This document shows, piece by piece, positions 18,885 to 26,753 of a stretch of 64,000 nucleotides of DNA. Every line of letters begins with the position of its first letter. Within the stretch, counting starts at the first letter, position 1. A model generated the notes under the pieces. That model ran no database searches and was not told the origin of the DNA. It was given only the letters and a program-made list of their open reading frames with translations. The position numbers and the translations under genes are program-made. The stretch comes from Coprobacillaceae bacterium UN01-12pH3A (GTDB taxonomy: Bacteria; Bacillota_I; Bacilli_A; Erysipelotrichales; Coprobacillaceae): assembly GCA_027676805.1 (NCBI GenBank), contig JAQENU010000012.1, forward strand, positions 2,192-66,191, in the 5' to 3' direction.

Positions 18885-18909
18885 CAATCATTTAGAAAAT
18901 GATTATAAT
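18881..18909 (+). promoter_or_regulatory. consensus sigma-A promoter of the ABC-F leader
   Basis: TTGACA (18881-18886), 17-bp spacer, TATAAT (18904-18909): a perfect consensus promoter. It starts a leader of nearly 290 nt before the ABC-F gene. Confidence 0.92.
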
Positions 18910-18929
18910 CTTATCGGATGGTGATCAAG

Positions 18930-18992
18930 ATGTTTTATCAATTATATGTAAAAAGATGCAGAAAATCAGCTCCGTACAAAAGAAAACGATGA
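18930..18992 (+). CDS. putative leader peptide (20 residues) upstream of the ABC-F gene
   Basis: A short frame starting at ATG 18930 behind GGATGGTGATC, about 14 nt into the predicted transcript. The product begins MFYQLYVKRC and ends SAPYKRKR, very basic. Its last codons form the left arm of a hairpin (18970-18979 with 18997-19006) and its stop lies in the loop, so a ribosome stalled on it would keep that hairpin open. Leader peptides of this kind control several antibiotic-resistance ABC-F and methylase genes by ribosome-mediated attenuation. Translation is inferred, not shown. Confidence 0.55.
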   Translation: MFYQLYVKRCRKSAPYKRKR

Positions 18993-19091
18993 GGCGTTGT
19001 ACGGAGATAATCTATATTAAAAAGGCACTTCATCGATAAATAGTAAAAAAAGCTGGTAGCTTGGCTATCCTTTTAAGCATACTATTTATCG
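18970..19091 (+). promoter_or_regulatory. two strong leader hairpins before the ABC-F terminators
   Basis: Hairpin one pairs CTCCGTACAA (18970-18979) with TTGTACGGAG (18997-19006), a perfect 10-bp stem around the leader-peptide stop. Hairpin two pairs CGATAAATAGT (19034-19044) with ACTATTTATCG (19081-19091), a perfect 11-bp stem whose loop holds a smaller AAGCT/AGCTT hairpin. No gene overlaps them beyond the leader peptide, so they look like a structured regulatory RNA. Confidence 0.75.
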
Positions 19092-19110
19092 TTAGAAGGG
19101 TAAATAATAG

Positions 19111-19147
19111 AGATCATGGCAATGCGTTCATGATCTTTTGTTTTTTT
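19111..19147 (+). terminator. leader terminator 1 (attenuator) of the ABC-F gene
   Basis: AGATCATG/CATGATCT stem, 10-nt loop, then TTTGTTTTTTT. Its right side also contains ATCTTTTG (19133-19140), which can pair perfectly with CAAAAGAT (19151-19158) instead, opening this terminator and the next. Confidence 0.8.
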
Positions 19148-19150
19148 AGG

Positions 19151-19186
19151 CAAAAGATAGTCATAGTCTTTTGTCTTTTTTTATTT
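19151..19186 (+). terminator. leader terminator 2 (attenuator) of the ABC-F gene
   Basis: CAAAAGA/TCTTTTG stem followed by TCTTTTTTTATTT, ending directly before the ribosome site of the ABC-F gene. It is mutually exclusive with the antiterminator pairing described for terminator 1. Confidence 0.7.
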
Positions 19187-19204
19187 ATAAAGGAGAGAAG
19201 AAAA

Positions 19205-20734
19205 ATGAGTTTATTAACAGTAACGAATTTAACTCAGGAATTTGCTGATAAGCTTTTGTATCAGGAAGCAAATTTTGAGTTGTATAAAGGGGAGCATGCA
19301 GGCATTGTCGGGGCAAATGGTGCCGGTAAAAGCACGCTTATTAAAATTTTAATTGAAGAATATTTGCCGGACCAAGGCCGTATCCTCTGGCAATCCGGTA
19401 TCAAAATCGGACATTTGGATCAGTATGCGGTTATCGATCAGGAAGAAACGGTACTGAGCTATCTGCGTTCAACTGCCAAAGAAAGCTATGAACTGGAAGC
19501 TAAGATGCTGGATTTATATGAAAAATCAGCTATTGACCCAGAACTTTTGACACTGGCAGGGAAATATCAGGAAGCCTTGGAAAAATCTGATTTCTATACT
19601 TTGGACGTACGCATTGAAAAGATTGCTCAGGGATTGGGATTAAATGCTGTCGGGCTAGATAAAAAAATTCAGCAGCTAAGCGGAGGACAGCGTGCCAAAG
19701 TCATTTTAGGAAAACTATTATTAGAAGAACCGGATGTTTTGCTGCTGGATGAACCAACCAATTTTTTAGATAAGCAACATATCAACTGGCTGATTGACTA
19801 TCTGCAGGAATTCAAAGGTGCATTTATGGTCGTTTCCCATGACTTTGATTTTTTAGACGCGATTACGACCTGTATTTTTGATATTGAATATGGAACGATT
19901 AAAAAATACTATGGTTCATATTCCCATTTTGTGAAGCAGAAAGAGCATTTACAGGCAGATTATTTACGTCGCTATCAGTCACAGCAGGCACAAATCAAAA
20001 AGACAGAGCAATTCATTCGCAAGAACATTGCGGGCAATAACTCTAAGATTGCCAAAGGGAGAAGAAAGCAGTTAGAACGTTTGGAACGTTTGGCACCACC
20101 GGGAACTTTAGCGATTCCTAATTTCAGATTTAAGGAAAAAACAGCGTTGACAAAAGATATTTTAAGCGTGGAACATTTAAGTGTTGGCTATGACCATCCA
20201 TTGCTTGAAAATATCAATTTGCTGATTCATGGTGGTGAAAAAGTGGTGATTACCGGTTTTAACGGGGTGGGAAAATCGACTTTATTAAAGACGTTGATTC
20301 ATGAAATGCTGCCGCTCAAAGGAAAAAGCTGCTTTGCCGATCAGGTGAGCTACCGCTACTTTGAACAGGACCTGAAATGGGAGGATTTAACCATGACACC
20401 ATTCTCTATTCTGCATGAGGCTTTTCCCAAGATGAATAATAAAGCGATTTACAGCAGCTTAGCGCAGTATGGCATTAAACGTGACCTTGCGGAAAAATCT
20501 ATCGGACAGCTAAGCGGCGGAGAACAATCCAAGGTAAAGCTATGCCGTTTAGGTCTGAGCCCGGCAGATTTGCTGATCTTAGATGAACCGACCAATCATT
20601 TAGATCAGCTGACTAAAAGTGCATTGAAAAAGGCATTGATTCAGTTTAATGGGAGTATTTTGTTAGTCTGTCATGAAGAAAGCTTCTATCATGATTTTGC
20701 AGATCGTATCATTGAAATAGATAAGCATCAATAA
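19205..20734 (+). CDS. ABC-F family ATPase (ribosome-associated, possible antibiotic resistance)
   Basis: A 509-residue protein with two ABC domains and no membrane segment, which defines the ABC-F class acting on ribosomes. Domain 1: Walker A GANGAGKST (36-44), LSGGQRAKV, LLLDEPTNFLD. Domain 2: Walker A GFNGVGKST (351-359), LSGGEQSKV, LLILDEPTNHLD. A basic linker of about 70-80 residues lies between them. ATG 19205 follows AAGGAGAGA (19190-19198); a longer frame from 19061 would be translated through two terminators and is rejected. A long attenuator-like leader suggests induction by a translation-inhibiting drug, but housekeeping ABC-F proteins have the same architecture. Confidence 0.92.
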   Translation: MSLLTVTNLTQEFADKLLYQEANFELYKGEHAGIVGANGAGKSTLIKILIEEYLPDQGRILWQSGIKIGHLDQYAVIDQEETVLSYLRSTAKESYELEAKMLDLYEKSAIDPELLTLAGKYQEALEKSDFYTLDVRIEKIAQGLGLNAVGLDKKIQQLSGGQRAKVILGKLLLEEPDVLLLDEPTNFLDKQHINWLIDYLQEFKGAFMVVSHDFDFLDAITTCIFDIEYGTIKKYYGSYSHFVKQKEHLQADYLRRYQSQQAQIKKTEQFIRKNIAGNNSKIAKGRRKQLERLERLAPPGTLAIPNFRFKEKTALTKDILSVEHLSVGYDHPLLENINLLIHGGEKVVITGFNGVGKSTLLKTLIHEMLPLKGKSCFADQVSYRYFEQDLKWEDLTMTPFSILHEAFPKMNNKAIYSSLAQYGIKRDLAEKSIGQLSGGEQSKVKLCRLGLSPADLLILDEPTNHLDQLTKSALKKALIQFNGSILLVCHEESFYHDFADRIIEIDKHQ

Positions 20735-20763
20735 GCTCCTAGGTTTTTCTTTTGATACAAACA

Positions 20764-20772
20764 TGATATAAT
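20764..20772 (+). promoter_or_regulatory. extended -10 promoter of recG
   Basis: TGATATAAT, an extended -10 element with no good -35. The ATG at 20771 overlaps it and cannot be the recG start. Confidence 0.65.
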
Positions 20773-20794
20773 GTTAAACAAAAGGTGGGATAAT

Positions 20795-22813
20795 ATGTTT
20801 GATATCGATTTAAGTTACTTAAAAATAAATCCAAATAGAATAGCCTTGCTTCAAGAAATGGGAATCATGACGATCGAGGATCTGATTCGTTATTATCCTG
20901 TACGTTATGATGTGATTCTATCTGTGCCACCCGTATTGGTAGATGAAAAGACGATTTTTGAAGGGGTTATTATAGAGGAGCCGAAGATTTTCTTTATTCG
21001 CCGCAACATGTCAAGAATGACCTTTAAAGTTCAATATCAGGATACAGTTTACTCTATCGCTATTTTTAATCGTCATTTCTTAAGATCGCATTTATCCTTA
21101 GGGACAGTGGTCACCATTATTGGGAAGCTGCAAAGTCCCAGCCAAGTTGTAGCAAGTGATATCAAACTGCAAAGCTTAGAAAGCTTAAAGGGATTCCACC
21201 CAATCTATAATTTAAAAAGTGGGATTACCGTAAAATCAATGAGCGGCTATATTAAAAAGGGACTGACATTCGTAGAAAAGGATTTGATTGACTTTATACC
21301 CGAAAACTTGATTCAGCGCTATCAGCTTCCTTATTTAAAAGAAGCCTTATGGCAGATTCATTTTCCTCAAGATGAAATCCATTTAAAGCAAGCACTAAAA
21401 TATTTGAAATATGAAGAATTTTTGAAGTTTCAGATGACGTTGCTTTTTATTAAGAGAAACACGCATACTATCGATGTGGGAATCAATAAAACCTTCGATA
21501 CTCCGGCGTTGCATCAATATATTTATGATCTGCCTTTTGAGTTAACAGAAGATCAGATCAGTGTATCAAAGGAAATCCTGCAGGATATTCAAAGCCCGCA
21601 TATTATGGACCGTTTAATTCAAGGGGATGTTGGGAGTGGTAAAACGGTGGTAGCGAGCATTGCTATCTATGCGAATCATTTAGCCGGGTATCAGAGCGCC
21701 TTAATGGCACCCACTGAAATTTTAGCGTCTCAGCATTATCGTACCTTGCAGAAACTGTTTGTCAATACTTCGATGCGTATCGCTTTGCTGACGGGGAGTC
21801 TGCCGGCTAAAGAAAAGAAAGCCATTTATCGTCAGATTGAAAATTATGAAGTGGATGTCGTCGTTGGAACACATGCCTTGATTCAAGATGCCTTGCAGTT
21901 TAAAAAGCTGGGACTGGTGATTGCCGATGAACAGCATCGCTTTGGCGTTAATCAGCGTAAGAAATTGCAGGATAAAGGAGATAAAGTGGATTTACTGACG
22001 ATGTCAGCGACGCCGATTCCACGAACTGTCGCCATGGTTTTATATGGGGATAAGGATGTATCGGCAATACATACGATGCCAAGCCGAAGAAAAACCGTTA
22101 AAACAAAAGTGGTGAAGACCAAAAGCATGAAACCGATTCTGCCTCAGCTGGAAAGCTATATTAAAGATGGCGGGCAATGCTATGTGGTATGTCCTTTGGT
22201 AGAGGATAGTGAAACGATGGATCTTCAAAGTGCAACCAAAATTTATGAGGCGATGTGTGCCTACTATAAAGATAAGATTCGTATCGGTTTGCTGCATGGA
22301 AGAATGAGCGATGAACAAAAAGATCAGATCATGCAGGCTTTTATGAAGCATGAACTGGATATTTTAGTGTCTACAACGGTTATTGAGGTTGGTGTCGATG
22401 TGGAAAATGCTAACATGATGGTCATTTATGATGCCCACCGCTTTGGTTTAAGTCAGCTTCATCAGCTAAGAGGAAGAGTTGGTCGTTCGACTCAGCAAAG
22501 CTATTGCTTTTTGTTTACCTCTTCAAACGATCAGGAAGCATTGGAACGACTGACCTTTTTGGAAAATGAGGCCGATGGCTTTAAGATTGCGGAATATGAT
22601 TTAAAACTGCGTGGTCCCGGAGAACTGCTGGGACAAAAGCAGAGCGGACTGCCCTCTTTTTTAGTGGCAGATATCATGAAGGACTTTAATATATTAGAGC
22701 GTGCCCGCATCGATGCAGGGGAGATCATTGATCATATCGATGAGCCGCAGTATTATTCGATCCGTAAATATTTAGAAAAGAAAATTGAAAAAAATGAGAC
22801 TTATTTAGACTAA
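20795..22813 (+). CDS. recG: ATP-dependent DNA helicase RecG
   Basis: A 672-residue branch-migration helicase that remodels stalled replication forks and Holliday junctions. An N-terminal wedge/OB domain (about residues 50-150) is followed by two helicase lobes: Walker A GDVGSGKT (277-284), DEQH box (378-381), TMSATPIPRT, then the second lobe STTVIEVGVDVENANMMVIYDAHRFGLSQLHQLRGRVGR and the TRG-type end LKLRGPGELLGQKQSG. AGGTGGG (20783-20789) gives ATG 20795. Its 3' end is part of a 59-bp tandem duplication that runs into the plsX control region. Confidence 0.97.
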   Translation: MFDIDLSYLKINPNRIALLQEMGIMTIEDLIRYYPVRYDVILSVPPVLVDEKTIFEGVIIEEPKIFFIRRNMSRMTFKVQYQDTVYSIAIFNRHFLRSHLSLGTVVTIIGKLQSPSQVVASDIKLQSLESLKGFHPIYNLKSGITVKSMSGYIKKGLTFVEKDLIDFIPENLIQRYQLPYLKEALWQIHFPQDEIHLKQALKYLKYEEFLKFQMTLLFIKRNTHTIDVGINKTFDTPALHQYIYDLPFELTEDQISVSKEILQDIQSPHIMDRLIQGDVGSGKTVVASIAIYANHLAGYQSALMAPTEILASQHYRTLQKLFVNTSMRIALLTGSLPAKEKKAIYRQIENYEVDVVVGTHALIQDALQFKKLGLVIADEQHRFGVNQRKKLQDKGDKVDLLTMSATPIPRTVAMVLYGDKDVSAIHTMPSRRKTVKTKVVKTKSMKPILPQLESYIKDGGQCYVVCPLVEDSETMDLQSATKIYEAMCAYYKDKIRIGLLHGRMSDEQKDQIMQAFMKHELDILVSTTVIEVGVDVENANMMVIYDAHRFGLSQLHQLRGRVGRSTQQSYCFLFTSSNDQEALERLTFLENEADGFKIAEYDLKLRGPGELLGQKQSGLPSFLVADIMKDFNILERARIDAGEIIDHIDEPQYYSIRKYLEKKIEKNETYLD

Positions 22814-22915
22814 TTTATAAAATATGATATAATGGTAGCCGAGGTGAAAGAAATGAGACTTATTTAGACTAATTTATAAAATATGATATAATGGTAGCCG
22901 AGGTGAAAGAAATGA
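22792..22915 (+). repeat. 59-bp tandem duplication covering the recG end and plsX control region
   Basis: Bases 22792-22850 are repeated exactly at 22851-22909, and the identity runs on through AAATGA (22910-22915), so the copies are joined by a 6-bp microhomology. Each copy holds the last recG codons and stop, a TGATATAAT extended -10 (TATAAT at 22828-22833 and 22887-22892) and a GAGGTGA ribosome site. The upstream copy's ribosome site now faces ATG-AGA-CTT-ATT-TAG, a four-codon minicistron; only the second copy serves plsX. Confidence 0.95.
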
Positions 22916-23898
22916 TGAATATAGCCATAGATGCAATGAGTGGTGATCTAGGATCAAAACCCGTTGTAGAAGCAGTCAAAGAATTTATAAAAGATAATAA
23001 AGATGTTCACTTGCAGGTTGTTGGGAAAGAAGAAGAGCTGAGCGAGCTTCAATCTTTAAAGCAAGTGACGATCATTGATGCCAGAGATGTCATGGAAATG
23101 ACAGAAAGTATTTTGGCAGTAAGAAGAAAAAAAGAATCCAGTATGTTTAAAGCTGTTCATTTAGTGAAAAATAATGAAGCAGATGCCATTGTTTCATGCG
23201 GAAATACAGGCGCATATTATGCGAGCTGCATGCTGTTTTTAAAAAGAATTGAAGGTGTGGAAAAATCATGCCTGATGGCAACGATGCCGACTTACAACCG
23301 TAAAGGTGTGTTAATGTTGGATGTAGGGGCAAATGCGGAAAATACGCCGGAACAGTTAACTCAGTTTGCCATCATGGGAAGTATTTATGCTTCCTTAGTC
23401 AATGGAATAGCTTCACCTAAAGTCGCTTTGCTGAATATTGGCAGTGAAGAGAAAAAGGGAGATGAAGTCCATCAGGCAACTTATAAGCTGTTGAAGGACT
23501 CTCATTTAAACTTCCAAGGCAATATTGAAGGAAGAGAAATATTAGACGGAGAAATAGATGTTGTTGTGACAGATGGGTTCAGTGGAAATATTGCCTTGAA
23601 ATCTATCGAAGGAACAGCAAAAATGGTTATGAAGCTACTAAAAGAAACACTGATGTCTTCAACCAGCGGAAAAATTGGAGCACTTATTGCGAAAAGCTCA
23701 TTTAAATCATTGATGGATACGTTCGATTATCGTTCAGCGGGCGGAGCATTGATGGTGGGATTCGATCATCCGGTAATCAAAGCTCATGGCGGAAGTGATG
23801 CCAAAGCCTTTTTAAATGCGATGATCCTTGCAAAAACAATGGTAGAAGCAGATGTGGTTTCAAAAATGAAGGAAGGATTAAATAATGAAACTGATTGA
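22915..23898 (+). CDS. plsX: phosphate acyltransferase PlsX
   Basis: A 327-residue enzyme that makes acyl-phosphate from acyl-ACP, the first step of phospholipid synthesis in Gram-positive bacteria. It begins NIAIDAMSGDLGSKPVVEAV, contains SCGNTGAYYASCM and LMLDVGANAENTPEQLTQFAIMG, and ends with the FDYRSAGGALMVGFDHPVIKAHGGSDAKAF block. ATG 22915 gives the family's usual start; ATG 22912 is equally possible. Two tandem promoters and ribosome sites precede it because of the 59-bp duplication. It overlaps rnc by 14 nt. The fapR, fabD, fabG and acpP genes often found in this cluster are absent. Confidence 0.95.
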   Translation: MNIAIDAMSGDLGSKPVVEAVKEFIKDNKDVHLQVVGKEEELSELQSLKQVTIIDARDVMEMTESILAVRRKKESSMFKAVHLVKNNEADAIVSCGNTGAYYASCMLFLKRIEGVEKSCLMATMPTYNRKGVLMLDVGANAENTPEQLTQFAIMGSIYASLVNGIASPKVALLNIGSEEKKGDEVHQATYKLLKDSHLNFQGNIEGREILDGEIDVVVTDGFSGNIALKSIEGTAKMVMKLLKETLMSSTSGKIGALIAKSSFKSLMDTFDYRSAGGALMVGFDHPVIKAHGGSDAKAFLNAMILAKTMVEADVVSKMKEGLNNETD

Positions 23899-24592
23899 TT
23901 TTTTAAATCGACATGGGATTCCTTATCAGAATCTAGCTTTATATAAAGAAGCGTTTACCCATGCTTCTTATGTCAATGAACGTCGTGAGATGATCAATGA
24001 CTATGAACGACTGGAATTTATGGGAGATGCTGTTCTCCAATTATATGTTTCAGATTTCTTGTTCAAGAAATTCCCTAATGAATCAGAGGGACAGTTAACG
24101 ACTCATCGTGCAAAATTGGTACGTGAAGAATCGTTGGCTCGTTTTGCGAGAGAGTTAGGAATCGGTGAAGTGTTATTCTTAGGTGTTGGCGAAGAAAAGA
24201 ACGGCGGACGTGACCGTGAATCGGTATTGGCCAATGTGTATGAATCTTTTATTGGTGCCGTATATCTGGATGTTGGATCAAAATATGCTCGTAAAATCTT
24301 AGAAGAAACAATCTATAAGCATGCCAGTGATTTAGATTATGAAGACATTACAGATTATAAGACAAAGCTGCAGGAATTGATTCAGGCGGACACACGCAAA
24401 ACTGTCAATTATGAATTATTAAATACATCGGGTCCAAGCAACGCCCCGGAATTTGAAATTGCAGCCATGATGGATGAGATGTGCTTAGGTGTTGGCAAGG
24501 GAACCAGTAAAAAAAGAGCGGAACAAAAAGCCGCACAGGATGCTTTAGCGAAGCTTGCAAAAACAGATTTTAAAGCGAAAAACGAAGTGTAA
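23885..24592 (+). CDS. rnc: ribonuclease III
   Basis: A 235-residue double-strand-specific endoribonuclease used in rRNA and mRNA processing. The catalytic block NDYERLEFMGDAVLQLYVSDFLF and the second acidic site VLANVYESFIGAVYLD are intact; a C-terminal dsRNA-binding domain (about residues 160-230, DYKTKLQELIQAD to GKGTSKKRAEQKAAQDAL) follows. It overlaps plsX by 14 nt and is therefore translationally coupled to it. Unlike in Bacillus, smc and ftsY do not follow. A hairpin with T tract starts at the stop codon. Confidence 0.97.
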   Translation: MKLIDFLNRHGIPYQNLALYKEAFTHASYVNERREMINDYERLEFMGDAVLQLYVSDFLFKKFPNESEGQLTTHRAKLVREESLARFARELGIGEVLFLGVGEEKNGGRDRESVLANVYESFIGAVYLDVGSKYARKILEETIYKHASDLDYEDITDYKTKLQELIQADTRKTVNYELLNTSGPSNAPEFEIAAMMDEMCLGVGKGTSKKRAEQKAAQDALAKLAKTDFKAKNEV

Positions 24593-24615
24593 AAAACGTG
24601 GAAACACGTTTTTTT
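24591..24615 (+). terminator. terminator between rnc and the kinase/nucleotidyltransferase fusion
   Basis: Perfect 10-bp stem AAAAAACGTG/CACGTTTTTT with GAAA tetraloop. The T tract ends only two bases before the GGGAGG of the next gene, leaving no room for a promoter between them. Confidence 0.75.
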
Positions 24616-24627
24616 ATGGGAGGAAAT

Positions 24628-26556
24628 ATGAAAGAACCGACATTGATCATCTTAGCTGCCGGATTAGGAAGCCGTTATGGCGGCTTAAAGCAGCTGGATG
24701 CCTTTTTACCGCAGGATAAAACGATCATTGAATATTCACTGTATGATGCTTATAAAGCGGGATTCAGAAAATTTGTTATTGTGATAAAAAAAGAGAATGA
24801 AGACGCTGTGAAACAAATGGTTCAGCATTCATTTGATGATCACTTTGATATTACTTATGTTTATCAGACTCCTTGGGAAGACCGCTTAAAACCATTGGGA
24901 ACTGCACATGCCTTATACTGCTGTAAAGAGGCGGTCAGCGGAGCAATGGGAATCATTAACGGAGACGATTACTATGGCTATGAATCGTTTGTTAAATTGT
25001 ATTATTTTTTAAAAACAAAAGCAGATGCCCAGCATTATGCAATGGTCGGCTATCGTTTGGAAAACACACTGTCTCATTTTGGCGGAGTCAGCCGCGGAAT
25101 CTGCTATGAAGAAGACGGATATTTAAAAACGGTTCAGGAATGCACCGGGATTTATGATGACGATGGTCAAATAAAGTGTGATTTGCCGATGATATTAAAA
25201 AGAGATCAGATTGTGTCCATGAACATGTGGGGCTTTGATGATCATATCTTTAATGAAATCGAACATTACTTACAGCTATTTTTAGAAAACGACTATAAAA
25301 ACAATCCTCAGAAAGCAGAATTTTATCTGCCGGCTGTTTTTGACAGCTTAATTAAAGAAGAAAAAGTTCGTGTACATATTCTTAAAAGTGATGCAAAATG
25401 GTACGGGGTCACTTATAAAGAAGACCGCCAAGAGGTCATTGACGGCATTACCCAACAGCTGGATCACTATCAGACAAACCTAGCTGACTACGATCTTGTC
25501 TTGAAAAAAATAAAAAACATCGCCCAACAATTTAAGATTAATGGAGAAATTGTCCAAATCTTACTAAATCAATCGGGAAATATCAATGATACCTATCAGG
25601 TCATTACGACTAAAGGACATTACCTTCTTCAAAGGATTAATCATCATATTTTTAAAAATGTCGATGGACTAATGAATAATATGGCATTAGTTACACAGCA
25701 CCTTTCTGCAATGGGGCAAACAACTTTAGAAATTATCAACACGAAAGATGAACGATTGTACTTGGCAGAAGAGGGGCATTATTATCGCATCTTTAAATTT
25801 ATTTTAAACAGCTTCACCTATGACCGCAGTGAAAGGATTGAGGATTTTTATCGTACAGCAAAATGTTTTGGTGCTTTCTTTAAAAATCTTCGTGATTTTG
25901 ATGCATCAAAACTAGTGGAAACCATACCGGACTTCCATAATACGCCTGTCCGCTATCAGCAGTTTGAGACAAGCTTAAAAAGTGGAGACCCTGTGCGTAT
26001 TGCGGAAGCGAAAGCAGAGATTGAAGCATTGATTGAACGCAAAAACATCAGTCAGCGCCTTTATGAGCTTTATGAAGCCGGAGAGATTTTACAGCGTGTC
26101 TGTCATAATGATACAAAGCTATCGAATATTCTAATGGATAAAACGACACGCGAACCGATTTGTGTGATTGATTTTGATACGATCATGCCCGGATTCATTG
26201 GCTATGATTTTGGTGATGCACTGCGTTCAGGAGCCAATCATACGTATGAAGACAATGCTGATCTAAATGAAGTTTATTTTGATTTAGAACTGTTTGAAGC
26301 TTTCACTAAAGGTTTTTTAGAATCATTAAAAGATACATTGACTATAGGAGAAATCAATGCTTTAGTGGATGGTGTGAAAGTGATCGTTTATGAGCAGACA
26401 CTGCGCTTTTTAAGCGACTATTTAGATGGGGATCGCTATTATAAAACATCTTTTCCAAAACATAATCTGATACGTGCCAGAAACCAATTAACACTTTTAT
26501 TGGATATTGAAAAGAAAGAAGCTTCGATGAGAGAAATTATTGAACGCTATAAGTAA
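24628..26556 (+). CDS. fused sugar-phosphate nucleotidyltransferase / N-acetylhexosamine-1-kinase-like protein
   Basis: A 642-residue two-domain protein. Residues 1-285 are a nucleotidyltransferase: LAAGLGSRYGGLKQLDAF is the NTP-binding loop, with GTAHALYCC and INGDDYYG as metal and sugar-site blocks. Residues about 292-642 are an aminoglycoside-phosphotransferase-fold kinase closest to NahK: VCHNDTKLSNILMD (around 491-504) is the catalytic loop and CVIDFDTIMPG (around 511-521) the metal-binding loop, followed by YDFGDALRSGAN. The two activities would convert a free hexosamine to its 1-phosphate and then to an NDP-sugar. GGGAGG (24618-24623) gives ATG 24628. Sugar and nucleotide are inferred, not shown. 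Confidence 0.85.
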   Translation: MKEPTLIILAAGLGSRYGGLKQLDAFLPQDKTIIEYSLYDAYKAGFRKFVIVIKKENEDAVKQMVQHSFDDHFDITYVYQTPWEDRLKPLGTAHALYCCKEAVSGAMGIINGDDYYGYESFVKLYYFLKTKADAQHYAMVGYRLENTLSHFGGVSRGICYEEDGYLKTVQECTGIYDDDGQIKCDLPMILKRDQIVSMNMWGFDDHIFNEIEHYLQLFLENDYKNNPQKAEFYLPAVFDSLIKEEKVRVHILKSDAKWYGVTYKEDRQEVIDGITQQLDHYQTNLADYDLVLKKIKNIAQQFKINGEIVQILLNQSGNINDTYQVITTKGHYLLQRINHHIFKNVDGLMNNMALVTQHLSAMGQTTLEIINTKDERLYLAEEGHYYRIFKFILNSFTYDRSERIEDFYRTAKCFGAFFKNLRDFDASKLVETIPDFHNTPVRYQQFETSLKSGDPVRIAEAKAEIEALIERKNISQRLYELYEAGEILQRVCHNDTKLSNILMDKTTREPICVIDFDTIMPGFIGYDFGDALRSGANHTYEDNADLNEVYFDLELFEAFTKGFLESLKDTLTIGEINALVDGVKVIVYEQTLRFLSDYLDGDRYYKTSFPKHNLIRARNQLTLLLDIEKKEASMREIIERYK

Positions 26557-26562
26557 TTCTAT

Positions 26563-26598
26563 AAAAAAGATAGTATAAAAGAATGTACTATCTTTTTT
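26563..26598 (+). terminator. rho-independent terminator
   Basis: 13-bp perfect stem AAAAAAGATAGTA/TACTATCTTTTTT, ending the fusion gene. Confidence 0.85.
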
Positions 26599-26753
26599 AT
26601 ATAGGGGATTTATGATATGATAATATGACAAGGTATGACAATAAGGTAAAATGGATCATCGCTGATGATTACCCTGTACTTGTATAAAAAACTTCTCTTT
26701 ATCTTATTTAATATTGAGAAGATCACCTATAGATGGATATAAGAGGTATGGAA

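Noticed and set aside
19061..19204. 48-residue hydrophobic N-terminal extension of the ABC-F protein
   Set aside because: It is a translation of the two leader terminators; AAGGAGAGA precedes ATG 19205, the usual ABC-F start.
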